Under the pieces are notes generated by a model. That model saw only the letters and a list, made by a program, of their open reading frames with translations, was not told the origin of the DNA and made no database searches. A stretch of DNA of 64,000 nucleotides, taken from NCBI GenBank assembly GCA_017642895.1, contig JAEPON010000010.1:103534-167533 (forward strand), given 5' to 3'. Made by a program: the position numbers and the translations under genes. Of this stretch, positions 1 through 8,241 are shown piece by piece. Position 1 is the stretch's first letter. Each line of letters begins with the position of its first letter. This DNA is from Roseitalea sp. Lineage in GTDB: Bacteria > Pseudomonadota > Alphaproteobacteria > Rhizobiales > Rhizobiaceae.

Positions 1-333
1 GCCGCGTTCCTTGCCGAGATCGCGCACCATGTGGAAGGCGATGCGGTCTGGGACCGCATGACCGGGCTCGAAGTCTGGTTCGATCCGCCGCCGGGCACGA
101 TCGTGCCGCAACCGTCGCCGCACCGGATGGCCATGCTGCTGATCGTGGTCGTCTTCGTGCTGGTTCTGGTGCTGAACCTTGCCCTTGGATCGCTGATCGG
201 CGGCTGGCCGCTGGCACTGCGCCTGTTGCTCACGGTTACGCTTCAGGTGCTGGCGATGACCTACCTGATCATGCCGCGCCTGACCCGCGCGCTCGCGCGC
301 TGGATTTACCCCTCCACCAACACCGTCTCCTGA
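1..333 (+). CDS. C-terminal part of antibiotic-biosynthesis-monooxygenase-like membrane protein (truncated by window edge)
   Basis: The frame is open from base 1 and stops at TGA 331-333, so only the last 110 residues are present. They begin with the end of a soluble ABM/dimeric alpha-beta-barrel domain: the stretch MTGLEVWFDPPPG is typical of the junction in the COG3224 family. Two hydrophobic membrane segments follow (about residues 42-62 and 68-92 of the visible part) and then a short basic tail. Members of this family couple an ABM-like domain to a membrane anchor; their substrate is not known. The internal GTG at 31 is not the true start. Family assignment rests on the junction motif and topology only. 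Confidence 0.6.
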   Translation, partial: AAFLAEIAHHVEGDAVWDRMTGLEVWFDPPPGTIVPQPSPHRMAMLLIVVVFVLVLVLNLALGSLIGGWPLALRLLLTVTLQVLAMTYLIMPRLTRALARWIYPSTNTVS

Positions 334-347
334 AAGGACCCGACACG

Positions 348-1085
348 ATGAGTGCATCCATCGACACACACGGCGAAAAACGCGTTCTGATGATTGCCGC
401 CAACCCCTCCACCTCTCCAACCACCGGCTGGCCGGTCGGTTTCTGGTGGGCGGAACTCACCCATCCCTATTGGGTCTTCACCGAAGCCGGCTATGGGGTC
501 GACATCGTCTCGCCCAAGGGCGGCGACCTGCAAGCTGACGGCTTCTCGGACCCCGAGGACGACAGCCAATATTCGGCCCATGACATCGTCTCGCTCGGCT
601 TCAAGAAGTCTCCATCGCACGCCGCCCTGCTGCAAGGCACCAAACCGATCGCCGACATATCGCTGGAGGATTATGACGCGATCTTTCTGGCCGGCGGCCA
701 GTCGCCCATGGTCACGATGATCGACGATGGTGACCTGCACGCGTTCGTCGCCGAGGCCTATGAGGCGGAAAAGGTGGTGGCGATCGTCTGCCACGCCACG
801 TGCGTGCTCCTGAAGACCAGGCTCTCGGACGGCTCACTTCTGGTCGCCGGCAAGACATGGACCGGTTTCGCCGATGCCGAGGAGACGTTCGCCGACGATT
901 TCGTCGGCCAGAAAATCCAGCCCTTCTGGATCGAGGAGGAATCGAAAAAGCTCGACGGCACCAATTTCGTCGTCAATTCCATGTTCAAGCCGTTTGCCGT
1001 GCGCGACGGCAATCTGATCACCGGCCAGCAGCAATTCTCCGGCGCAGCGGCGGCCGAACTGGTCGTCGATACGCTCGGCCGATAG
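348..1085 (+). CDS. type 1 glutamine amidotransferase-like / DJ-1-PfpI family protein
   Basis: A 245-residue cytosolic protein of the DJ-1/PfpI (Hsp31-like) superfamily. The nucleophile elbow is visible as VAIVCHAT with Cys148-His149, and an acidic loop LAGGQSP lies near residue 115 where Hsp31 relatives carry GGHG. Homologues have glyoxalase III, deglycase or chaperone activity; which applies here cannot be read from sequence. It starts 14 bp after the preceding stop, in the same orientation. Length matches single-domain Hsp31-type members. No signal peptide is seen. Confidence 0.8.
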   Translation: MSASIDTHGEKRVLMIAANPSTSPTTGWPVGFWWAELTHPYWVFTEAGYGVDIVSPKGGDLQADGFSDPEDDSQYSAHDIVSLGFKKSPSHAALLQGTKPIADISLEDYDAIFLAGGQSPMVTMIDDGDLHAFVAEAYEAEKVVAIVCHATCVLLKTRLSDGSLLVAGKTWTGFADAEETFADDFVGQKIQPFWIEEESKKLDGTNFVVNSMFKPFAVRDGNLITGQQQFSGAAAAELVVDTLGR

Positions 1086-1194
1086 GTGCGGCACCATCCC
1101 GCCAACGCAGGGCTTGCAAAAGCAATAGCCAAGCCTTTGAGTGTCGGCCAACCCAGCCAAACGACGGCACCCACCGATACTCAAGGCCCTTCCC

Positions 1195-1455
1195 ATGACT
1201 GATACCAAGTCCACAGAAACCGCCGTTCTGACCACGTCGGCGCTGTTCACCGCGATCGCCGGCATCATTCTGGTCGATGCGGAAATCCTCGCCGTTGCCG
1301 GCACGGCCGCCTATGCCCTTTCGACCGCCATCGGCACTGGGCCGGTCGGGCTGGCAGTGATCGGCGGGCTGATCGGCCTGCCGACGCTCTGGCTGTGCTG
1401 GATGGTGGCGCGGCTGGCGATTGCCGGCGAGCGGGACGCGGCCAACGACCGATGA
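1195..1455 (+). CDS. small two-TM hypothetical membrane protein
   Basis: An 86-residue protein starting at ATG 1195; the frame extends further upstream but that part has no membrane or conserved character. Two hydrophobic stretches (about residues 15-42 and 50-72) predict two membrane helices, followed by a charged tail. The stop codon overlaps the ATG of the LysE-family exporter at 1452 (ATGA), so the two are probably translated together and this may be an accessory to that exporter. I do not recognise the family. Confidence 0.6.
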   Translation: MTDTKSTETAVLTTSALFTAIAGIILVDAEILAVAGTAAYALSTAIGTGPVGLAVIGGLIGLPTLWLCWMVARLAIAGERDAANDR

Positions 1456-2081
1456 TCGACCAGACCACGCTGATCACCTATCTGGCGATCCTGCTCGGTT
1501 TCGTCCTGATACCCGGACCGGCGGTCATCCTGACGCTGGCCCGCGCCTCGAGCGCGGGCACGCGGGTGGGTGTGGCGACGGGCCTCGGCATAGCGGCCGG
1601 TGATCTGGTGCACACGGCGATGGCGGTGATCGGCCTTTCGGCGATCATTCTGGCGTCGGCCACGCTGTTCACACTGATCAAATATCTGGGCGCGGCCTAT
1701 CTGGTCTATCTGGGCATCCGCGCCATCCTCGAAAAGCCGCAGACCGATCTGGCAAACGGCGGGGCGATCTCGATCACGCCGAAACAGGCGTTTCGCCAGG
1801 CCATCATCGCCGAAGTGCTCAACCCCAAATCGGCGCTGTTCTTCGTGGCGTTCCTGCCGCAATTCGTCGACCCGTCCAACGGGTTGGTCGCGCTGCAACT
1901 GACGATCCTGGGCGTCCTGTTCGTCCTGATGGGGCTCTTGAGCACGCTTCTGGTCGCCATCACCGCCGGCCGGTTCGGCCTGTTCCTGCGCCGCAACCCG
2001 GTCATCCTGAAATGGCAGGGAAAGGTGGTCGGTTCGATCTATTGCGCGCTCGGGGCTCGTCTCGCCCTGCAGGAACGCTGA
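1452..2081 (+). CDS. LysE/RhtB family amino-acid exporter
   Basis: A 209-residue inner-membrane protein with about six hydrophobic segments and hallmarks of the LysE/RhtB family: an N-terminal GFVLIPGPAVILTLAR segment (the PGP motif), and the central AEVLNPKSALFFVAFLPQF motif around residue 120. The family exports amino acids and related metabolites by proton antiport; substrate cannot be assigned. Its ATG overlaps the stop of the upstream small membrane protein. A hairpin with a short T tract follows at 2150. Confidence 0.88.
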   Translation: MIDQTTLITYLAILLGFVLIPGPAVILTLARASSAGTRVGVATGLGIAAGDLVHTAMAVIGLSAIILASATLFTLIKYLGAAYLVYLGIRAILEKPQTDLANGGAISITPKQAFRQAIIAEVLNPKSALFFVAFLPQFVDPSNGLVALQLTILGVLFVLMGLLSTLLVAITAGRFGLFLRRNPVILKWQGKVVGSIYCALGARLALQER

Positions 2082-2149
2082 CGCCCCTTGCATGGCGCCG
2101 GAAATTCTGTATATCAGCGCCAGCCGGTCAGCCGGGGGCTGAACGGGGG

Positions 2150-2176
2150 ATGGCTCTCCCATGGGGGAGCCATTTT
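2150..2176 (+). terminator. hairpin with short T tract between the LysE gene and rpsF
   Basis: ATGGCTCTCCC (2150-2160) pairs with GGGGGAGCCAT (2163-2173) with one G-T wobble, and TTTT follows. It could end the upstream transcript. Because it lies 145 bp before the rpsF start, it could also be part of the ribosomal operon leader; S6:S18-binding leaders are known in other bacteria, but I see no specific match. The rest of 2082-2318 holds no gene I can support. Confidence 0.4.
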
Positions 2177-2318
2177 GCATCGCACAAGCGCTGCGCCTCC
2201 TGATGATCCCGCTCTCGACCCGTCGAGTTCTTTCGCCTTTCGTGCCGCTGCTGCGGATCGGACAGGCCAGGAGGCTTCGCCGCTGACAGGCTGGAACGAA
2301 ACGAAAGGCAAGGATCAG

Positions 2319-2735
2319 ATGCCACTTTACGAACATGTGTTCCTGGCGCGCCAGGACATTTCATCGGGCCAGGTCGAAGAACTGGTCGACCAGTTCAAGG
2401 GCGTGCTCGCCGAACATGGCGGCAGCGTCGACAAGGTGGAAAGCTGGGGGCTGAAATCGCTCCAGTTCCGCATCAAGAAAAACCGCAAGGCGCATTACAC
2501 GCTGCTCAACGTCAACGCGCCGGCCGCAGCGATCCACGAGCTGGAGCGCCAGCAGCGCATCCATGAGGACGTGCTGCGCTACATGACCGTCAAGGTCGAT
2601 GAACTCGAGGAAGGCCCCTCGGCCATGATGCGCCGCGACGAGCGCCGTGACCGCGACCGGGGTCCGCGCCGCGATGGCGGACCACGCCGTGACGGCGGCC
2701 CGCGTGGCGACAGGGGCGAAGGAGGCCGCAGCTAA
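2319..2735 (+). CDS. rpsF: 30S ribosomal protein S6
   Basis: A 138-residue bS6, a protein of the 30S platform that binds S18 and 16S rRNA. The N-terminal ferredoxin-like fold is recognisable ([13 protein letters not shown], then the [16 protein letters not shown] strand). After about residue 98 comes a disordered Arg/Gly/Asp-rich tail containing tandem RRDGGP units, longer than in E. coli but common in this order. ATG 2319 matches the family start; the frame upstream is non-conserved. The stop overlaps the rpsR ATG (TAATG), so S6 and S18 are translationally coupled. Confidence 0.97.
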   Translation: MPLYEHVFLARQDISSGQVEELVDQFKGVLAEHGGSVDKVESWGLKSLQFRIKKNRKAHYTLLNVNAPAAAIHELERQQRIHEDVLRYMTVKVDELEEGPSAMMRRDERRDRDRGPRRDGGPRRDGGPRGDRGEGGRS

Positions 2736-2983
2736 TGGTCGATATCAATCAATTGCCGACGCGTCGGCCGTTCCACCGCCGCCGCAAGACCTGCCCGTTC
2801 TCGGGCGCCAACGCGCCGAAGATCGATTACAAGGACGTCAAGCTTTTGCAGCGCTACGTCTCCGAACGCGGCAAAATCGTGCCGTCGCGCATCACCGCCG
2901 TGTCGATGAAGAAGCAGCGCGAACTGGCCAAGGCCATCAAGCGCGCACGTTTCCTCGGCCTTCTGCCTTACGTGACCAAATAG
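2735..2983 (+). CDS. rpsR: 30S ribosomal protein S18
   Basis: An 82-residue bS18 of normal length. The KTCPFSG motif and the C-terminal basic block with [11 protein letters not shown] are diagnostic. It forms a heterodimer with S6 on the 30S platform. It is the second gene of the rpsF-rpsR-DUF2232-rplI operon and shares one base with the rpsF stop. Confidence 0.98.
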   Translation: MVDINQLPTRRPFHRRRKTCPFSGANAPKIDYKDVKLLQRYVSERGKIVPSRITAVSMKKQRELAKAIKRARFLGLLPYVTK

Positions 2984-3009
2984 GGTCACCGACCATACCC
3001 AATATGTTG

Positions 3010-3030
3010 TCCCGGGACGCGCTCCCGGGA
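3010..3030. repeat. short extragenic palindrome between rpsR and the DUF2232 gene
   Basis: Two copies of TCCCGGGA (3010-3017 and 3023-3030) separated by five bases form an inverted repeat, followed by TGACGG. Intergenic hairpins of this sort are common in rhizobial genomes. It lacks a T tract, so it is not an obvious terminator; it may stabilise the rpsF-rpsR part of the mRNA. Only one copy was noticed in the window. Confidence 0.45.
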
Positions 3031-3128
3031 TGACGGCCAAGACCAGGCCGGGGCGGACCCGGCGCGATGAAAACCGAGTTGGGACCGGTGCGTCCGGCCT
3101 CTAACTGCCACAGCGCAGGACAGCGACC

Positions 3129-4103
3129 ATGAACGCCAACACGATCGGCATCGGCCTTGTTTCGGGCGCGGCAACCGCGCTGTTGTGTCTTGGCGTCGTT
3201 TCGGGCTCGGGCTTGTCCGTCATTCTCTATTTCCTGTCCGCCGTGCCGCTGATGGTGGCAACACTCGGCTGGGGCTTTGTCGCGGGCCTTACGGGCGCCG
3301 TCGTCTCCGCCCTTCTGATCGCCGCGTTCGCCAATGTGTCGATGGCAATCTTCATTGTCATGACGACTATCCTGCCGGCGACGGCCGCCGGCTACTGGAT
3401 GAACCTTGCCCGCCCGGCCGACGAGGTGGGCGGGCCGGCCGGCAAGCTGGCCTGGTATCCCTTGTCCGATGTGGTGGTCCGGCTGGCGGTGATCACCGCG
3501 GGCGCGTTCATCGTCGCAGGCGCGCTGATCGGCTATGGTCCGGCGCTTGTCGATGAACTGGTCGGCGAGATGATCGTGCGGCTGCAGGAGGCCAATCCCG
3601 AATTCGCCTTTTCGCCCGAAGGCCGCCAGAGCTTTCTGGCCTTCATGACCGGGGCGATCCCCTTCATGCAGCCGGCGCTGTGGCTGATGATCCTTCTGGG
3701 CTCGCTTTACATCGCGCTGGCGATCACCCGCGCATCGGGGCGGTTGAAGCGGCCCAAGGATGACTGGCCCGAAGCCCTGCGCCTGCCGCGCGCCGGCGCG
3801 ATCATCCTCGCCTTTGCGATCGCCGGCAGCTTCTTCACCGGGCCGCTTGGTCTTGCCGCAACGACCTTTGCCGGCGCTTTGACCGGCGGGTTCACCATGG
3901 CCGGCTTTGCCATCTTCCATGCGCGCACACGCGGTCAGCCCTGGCGCCCCTTTGCAATGATCGTCGTCTATGGCGCCGTCGCCATCACGCTCGTCGCCGC
4001 GCTTCCCTTCTTCTTTGCGGGCGTTTTTGCCACCGCCCGCCCCATGCCGGTCTCGCCCGGCGGCGGCAAACCGCCGTCCGCAACGCCGCCGGCTTCCACC
4101 TGA
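3129..4103 (+). CDS. DUF2232 domain multi-spanning membrane protein
   Basis: A 324-residue inner-membrane protein with about eight hydrophobic segments, beginning with a Gly/Ala-rich helix (residues 6-24). The DUF2232 (YybS-like) family regularly sits between rpsR and rplI in Hyphomicrobiales, which is the position here. Its function is unknown; resemblance to ECF-type substrate-binding membrane proteins has been proposed for the wider family. A Pro/Gly-rich tail ends the protein 28 bp before rplI. Confidence 0.8.
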   Translation: MNANTIGIGLVSGAATALLCLGVVSGSGLSVILYFLSAVPLMVATLGWGFVAGLTGAVVSALLIAAFANVSMAIFIVMTTILPATAAGYWMNLARPADEVGGPAGKLAWYPLSDVVVRLAVITAGAFIVAGALIGYGPALVDELVGEMIVRLQEANPEFAFSPEGRQSFLAFMTGAIPFMQPALWLMILLGSLYIALAITRASGRLKRPKDDWPEALRLPRAGAIILAFAIAGSFFTGPLGLAATTFAGALTGGFTMAGFAIFHARTRGQPWRPFAMIVVYGAVAITLVAALPFFFAGVFATARPMPVSPGGGKPPSATPPAST

Positions 4104-4131
4104 CAGCAGCATTGAACAAAGGACAAAGATC

Positions 4132-4767
4132 ATGAAAGTCATTTTGCTGGAACGCATCGCCAAGCTGGGCGGCATCGGCGACGAGGTCGCCGTCAAGGAC
4201 GGGTTTGCCCGCAACTATCTGTTGCCGACCGGCCGGGCCCTGCGCGCAAACGATGCCAACCGCACCCGGTTCGAGGCCGAGCGCGAGCAGATCGAGGCGC
4301 GCAATGCCGAGCGCAAATCGGCAGCCTCGGATGTCGCCGAAGGCCTTGACGGCAAGGATTTTATCGTTGTGCGCTCGGCCGGCGAAACCGGCCAGCTCTA
4401 CGGTTCTGTCTCGACGCGCGACATTGCCGACTTCCTGACCGAAGAAGGCTTCCGCGTCGGCCGCAACCAGGTCGACCTGAAACAGCCGATCAAGACAATC
4501 GGCCTTCACGAAGTCGATATCGTGCTGCATCCGGAAGTCGAAACGCGGATCACGCTCAACGTCGCCCGGTCGGCCGACGAAGCCGAGCGCCAGGCCGCCG
4601 GCGAGGATCTGTCGTCCGCCGAAGCGATCTATGGCGCCAATGAGGATGCGTTCGAATCGCTGGCCGATTTCGACGAGGATGGCGTGCCTGTTGATCCCGA
4701 CGCGTTCGAGGAGGGTGCCGCACCGGAGGCCGCTGCGGAAGCCGACGAGGAACAGGCCACCGCCTGA
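4132..4767 (+). CDS. rplI: 50S ribosomal protein L9
   Basis: A 211-residue bL9. The N-terminal rRNA-binding domain shows [32 protein letters not shown] in parts, the long connecting helix spans about residues 40-75, and the C-terminal domain contains the [16 protein letters not shown] motif. About 45 acidic residues ([15 protein letters not shown] type) extend it beyond the roughly 150 residues of E. coli L9, as in many relatives. ATG 4132 matches the conserved N-terminus; the upstream frame is not conserved. Last gene of its operon; a terminator follows. Confidence 0.97.
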   Translation: MKVILLERIAKLGGIGDEVAVKDGFARNYLLPTGRALRANDANRTRFEAEREQIEARNAERKSAASDVAEGLDGKDFIVVRSAGETGQLYGSVSTRDIADFLTEEGFRVGRNQVDLKQPIKTIGLHEVDIVLHPEVETRITLNVARSADEAERQAAGEDLSSAEAIYGANEDAFESLADFDEDGVPVDPDAFEEGAAPEAAAEADEEQATA

Positions 4768-4810
4768 CGGCGCAGGCGACAGTCTCTTCCGATGACCCGA
4801 ACAAGAACCG

Positions 4811-4839
4811 AACCCGGTGCCGTCGCGCGCCGGGTTTTT
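4811..4839 (+). terminator. rho-independent terminator of the rpsF-rplI operon
   Basis: AACCCGG (4811-4817) pairs with CCGGGTT (4830-4836) around a GC-rich loop and is followed by a TTTTT run (4835-4839), 44 bp after the rplI stop. Confidence 0.75.
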
Positions 4840-4956
4840 GTATGCTGATACCGATTCGCCGCCAGATGATGGTCAAGCGAAAGCTGCCTGCCCGGGCAAA
4901 AAAACCGGCGTCCTGTGGGTTGGTGTGAATCACGGGCGGTTTGCCGGAAAGTGCGC

Positions 4957-4984
4957 TTGGCCGCAGCGTGTGACGCGTTATAGA
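4957..4984 (+). promoter_or_regulatory. putative sigma-70 promoter of dnaB
   Basis: TTGGCC (4957-4962) and TATAGA (4979-4984) are separated by 16 bases and lie about 30 bp upstream of the dnaB ATG. Inferred from consensus only. Confidence 0.45.
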
Positions 4985-5013
4985 TCGCCCCTCCCCGGAC
5001 GAAAGAAGACCCC

Positions 5014-6546
5014 ATGGCCGATGCTGCTCTCCAGATGACCTCCGATACGGGCGCCCAGGACGACGGCGCGCTCTACCGCGAGGCACCGGGCAACATCGAG
5101 GCCGAACAGGCGCTGCTCGGCGCCATCCTGATCAACAATGACGCCTTCTACCGGGTTTCCGATTTCCTGAAGCCGGAGCATTTCCTCGAACCGCTGCACC
5201 GGCAGATCTTCGCGGTCGCCGGCGAGCAGATCCGCTTGGGCAAGACCTCCAACCCGGTCACCATCAAGACCTTCCTGCCCGCCGACGAAAAGATCGGCGA
5301 GATGACGGTTGCGCAATATCTGGCACGGTTGGCGGCCGAGGCCGTCACCATCATCAATGCGGAGGATTATGGCCGCGCGATCTATGATCTCGCCATCCGC
5401 CGGGCGCTGATCGGCATCGGCGAAGACATGGTCAACATCGCCTATGACGCGCCGGTCGAAATGGCGCCCGCCGACCAGATCGAGGATGCCGAACGGCGCC
5501 TGTTCGAACTGGCCGAGACCGGCCGCTATGATGGCGGGTTCGAGCCGTTCAACGAGGCGGTGCGCACCGCCATCGACATGGCCAATGCCGCCTTCCAGCG
5601 CGAAGGACATTTGTCGGGCATCTCGACCGGGATGCAGTCCCTGGACGCACGCATGGGCGGGCTGCAATCGTCCGACCTGATCGTACTGGCCGGCCGGCCC
5701 GGATCCGGCAAAACATCACTGGTCACCAACATCGCTTTCAACATCGCCAACGCGTTTCGCGGCGAGCAGCAGGCGGACGGTTCGGTCAAGGCGGTCGATG
5801 GCGGCGTGGTCGGCTTTTACTCGCTGGAGATGAGTTCGGAGCAGCTTGCCACGCGCATCATTTCCGAACAGACGGAAATCTCTTCGTCGAAAATCCGGCG
5901 TGGTGAAATCAACGAAGCCGACTTCGAAAAGCTCGTCGGCTGCGCCAACATGATGCAACGCCTGCCGCTATATATCGATCAGACCGGCGGCATCTCGATT
6001 GCCCAGCTCACGGCCCGCGCACGCCGGCTCAAGCGCCAGCGCGGCCTGGATGTGATGATCGTCGACTATGTGCAGTTGATGACCGGCTCGTCGGCCAAGG
6101 CCAGCCAGAACCGCGTACAGGAAATCACCGAGATCACGACCGGCCTGAAAGCGCTGGCAAAAGAACTGAACGTCCCGATCATCGCCCTGTCGCAGCTTTC
6201 GCGTCAGGTGGAAAGCCGCGACGACAAGCGGCCACAACTGTCGGACCTGCGCGAATCGGGGTCGATCGAGCAGGACGCCGATGTCGTCATCTTCATCTAT
6301 CGCGAGGAATACTATCTCAAGAACCAGGAGCCGCGGCGTACGCCGGAAGAGGTCGCAGCTGACATCAAGACCGAAGACTATCTTGCCTGGGAAGAAAAGA
6401 TGCAAAAGGCCGAAGGGTTGGCCGATGTGATCATTGCCAAGCAACGTCACGGCCCCACCGGCACCGTTCAGCTCGGCTTCCAGGGCGAGTTCACCCGCTT
6501 CTCCGACCTCGCCGACCCAAGCCATTTGCCCGAACGGTTCGAGTAG
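5014..6546 (+). CDS. dnaB: replicative DNA helicase DnaB
   Basis: A 510-residue hexameric 5'-3' helicase that unwinds the replication fork. The N-terminal DnaB domain begins at NIEAEQALLGAIL (about residue 27). The RecA-like C-terminal domain has Walker A GRPGSGKTSL (about 229-238), Walker B MIVDYVQLM, the arginine-containing SQLSRQVE segment and DLRESGSIEQDAD. Length and domain order are normal. It follows the rplI terminator and has its own likely promoter. No intein is present. Confidence 0.97.
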   Translation: MADAALQMTSDTGAQDDGALYREAPGNIEAEQALLGAILINNDAFYRVSDFLKPEHFLEPLHRQIFAVAGEQIRLGKTSNPVTIKTFLPADEKIGEMTVAQYLARLAAEAVTIINAEDYGRAIYDLAIRRALIGIGEDMVNIAYDAPVEMAPADQIEDAERRLFELAETGRYDGGFEPFNEAVRTAIDMANAAFQREGHLSGISTGMQSLDARMGGLQSSDLIVLAGRPGSGKTSLVTNIAFNIANAFRGEQQADGSVKAVDGGVVGFYSLEMSSEQLATRIISEQTEISSSKIRRGEINEADFEKLVGCANMMQRLPLYIDQTGGISIAQLTARARRLKRQRGLDVMIVDYVQLMTGSSAKASQNRVQEITEITTGLKALAKELNVPIIALSQLSRQVESRDDKRPQLSDLRESGSIEQDADVVIFIYREEYYLKNQEPRRTPEEVAADIKTEDYLAWEEKMQKAEGLADVIIAKQRHGPTGTVQLGFQGEFTRFSDLADPSHLPERFE

Positions 6547-6609
6547 GCCGCTTGCGGCCGCGACCATCCGAGCGCCTCCTCACGCTTCCGTGAAATCGAA
6601 CAGCCGGTC

Positions 6610-6638
6610 TTGCCTGCGTCATCCCGCCGCGCTAGAGT
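6610..6638 (+). promoter_or_regulatory. putative promoter of the SnoaL-like gene
   Basis: TTGCCT (6610-6615) and TAGAGT (6633-6638) with a 17-base spacer, 34 bp upstream of the ATG at 6672, which has a GGAG ribosome-binding site. Consensus match only. Confidence 0.4.
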
Positions 6639-6671
6639 GGAACATAAAGCGAACAAATTGGAGCGCAGACC

Positions 6672-7055
6672 ATGACCAATCCGGCACAGCAGATCGGCGA
6701 ACAGCTTGTCGAACACTGCCAAAAGGGAGACGCCACATGGTGTCTCGACAATCTGTACGCGAACGACGCGGTGTCCGTGGAGGCGGTGGCCAATCCCGAA
6801 ACCGGCTCGGCGATGACAGAGGGGCTGGACGGCATTCGCGGCAAGCATGCCTGGTGGGACGCCAATTTCGAGGTGCATTCGGCCAAAGTCGAAGGCCCCT
6901 TCCCGCATGGCGAGGACCGGTTCGGCGTGATCTTCGAGATCGACACGACCGACAAGAACAGCGGCCAGCGCAACCAGATGAAGGAACTGGCTGTCTATCA
7001 CATCGCCGACGGCAAGATCGTGCGCGAGGAGTTCTTCTACCCCATGGGCGCTTGA
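6672..7055 (+). CDS. SnoaL-like / NTF2-fold protein
   Basis: A 127-residue single-domain protein of the NTF2-like (SnoaL) fold. The pattern is an N-terminal helix, LYANDAVSVE, a conserved DGIRGKHAWWDANFEVH stretch, and a C-terminal strand DGKIVREEFFYP. Relatives are small ligand-binding proteins or cyclases; activity cannot be predicted. It lies alone between dnaB and alr in the same direction, with GGAG before the ATG. No signal peptide. Confidence 0.75.
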   Translation: MTNPAQQIGEQLVEHCQKGDATWCLDNLYANDAVSVEAVANPETGSAMTEGLDGIRGKHAWWDANFEVHSAKVEGPFPHGEDRFGVIFEIDTTDKNSGQRNQMKELAVYHIADGKIVREEFFYPMGA

Positions 7056-7099
7056 CGTTTTCCTTTGCGCCGACGCGCCGAAGGTCTATCAGCCGTTTC

Positions 7100-8239
7100 A
7101 TGGCGGGACGGGCGGACAATGGGGAGCTTTGCGGCGGACGGCTGACGATCGACCTTGGTGCGATCATCGCCAACTGGCGCGATCTCGACCGGCGCTCGCG
7201 GCCTGGCCGCGCGGCAGCGGTGGTCAAGGCAGACGCCTACGGGCTCGGCGCGCACCGCGTCGTGCCGGCGCTGGCATCAGCCGGCTGTGACAGCTTCTTC
7301 GTGGCGCTGCCCGGTGAAGGCGTGGCCATCCGGCCGCTTGTGCCGGAGGCCCGCATCTTCGTGCTCAACGGCGCTCATGCCGACACGATGGATGCGATGA
7401 TCGAGGCCGGGCTGATCCCGATCCTTTGCAGCATGGAGCAGGCCCGGTTCTGGTTGGCGCAGGGCGGCGGCACGGCATGCGCCATTCAGGTGGACACGGG
7501 CATGAACCGGCTCGGCCTGACGGTCGGTGAAGCGTACACGCTCGCCAGCGATGACACGCTGCGGGGAAAACTCGACATCGTTCATGTGATGAGCCATTTT
7601 GCCTGTGCCGACACGCCGGACCATCCGCTCAACCGGCAACAGATCGAGTCGTTTCAAGCGGTTGCGGCCGCCTTCGAAAGCGTTGAATCAAGCCTTTCAA
7701 ACTCCGCTGCAACGCTGACCGGCGGGGCACACGGCTTTGCGATGACGCGGCCCGGCATCGCGCTCTACGGTGGCGAGGCCGTTCCCGGCATCGCCAATTC
7801 GATGCGACCGGTCGTCACGCTCAAAGCGCGCATCGTGCAAATCCGGTCCGCATTGTCCGGCGAAACCGTCTCTTATGGCGCAACGCAACGCCTTGACCGC
7901 GACAGCCGCATCGCCATCGCCTCGGTGGGCTATGCCGATGGCTATCCGCGCGCCGGATCGGGCAGCGGCGTGCCGCTGCGCAATGCGGTGGCCGAGGGCC
8001 TTTGCGGTTTCGTTGCCAGGCATCGCGCACCAGTGCTCGGCCGCGTCACCATGGACCTGACCGCGTTCGACGTCACCGATGTGCCGGATGCCGCGCTGGC
8101 CGAAGGCTGGATCGAACTGATCGGGCCAAACAGGTCGCTCGACGATGTCGCCCGCGCAAGCGGCACGATCGGCTATGAGATTTTGACCAGCCTCGGCACG
8201 CGTTACGCGCGGCGCTATCGTGGCGAAGGCCGCAATTGA
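7100..8239 (+). CDS. alr: alanine racemase
   Basis: A 379-residue PLP enzyme that interconverts L- and D-alanine for peptidoglycan. The PLP-binding lysine lies in AAVVKADAYGLGA (about residue 43) and the catalytic tyrosine of the other face in ETVSYGATQ (about residue 257). The PGIALYGG motif and the C-terminal beta domain (VTMDLTAFDVTDV) are present. ATG 7100 gives the usual N-terminus; the frame is open much further upstream but overlaps the SnoaL-like gene and is not conserved. radA starts 2 bp after the stop, indicating cotranscription. Confidence 0.95.
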   Translation: MAGRADNGELCGGRLTIDLGAIIANWRDLDRRSRPGRAAAVVKADAYGLGAHRVVPALASAGCDSFFVALPGEGVAIRPLVPEARIFVLNGAHADTMDAMIEAGLIPILCSMEQARFWLAQGGGTACAIQVDTGMNRLGLTVGEAYTLASDDTLRGKLDIVHVMSHFACADTPDHPLNRQQIESFQAVAAAFESVESSLSNSAATLTGGAHGFAMTRPGIALYGGEAVPGIANSMRPVVTLKARIVQIRSALSGETVSYGATQRLDRDSRIAIASVGYADGYPRAGSGSGVPLRNAVAEGLCGFVARHRAPVLGRVTMDLTAFDVTDVPDAALAEGWIELIGPNRSLDDVARASGTIGYEILTSLGTRYARRYRGEGRN

Positions 8240-8241
8240 TC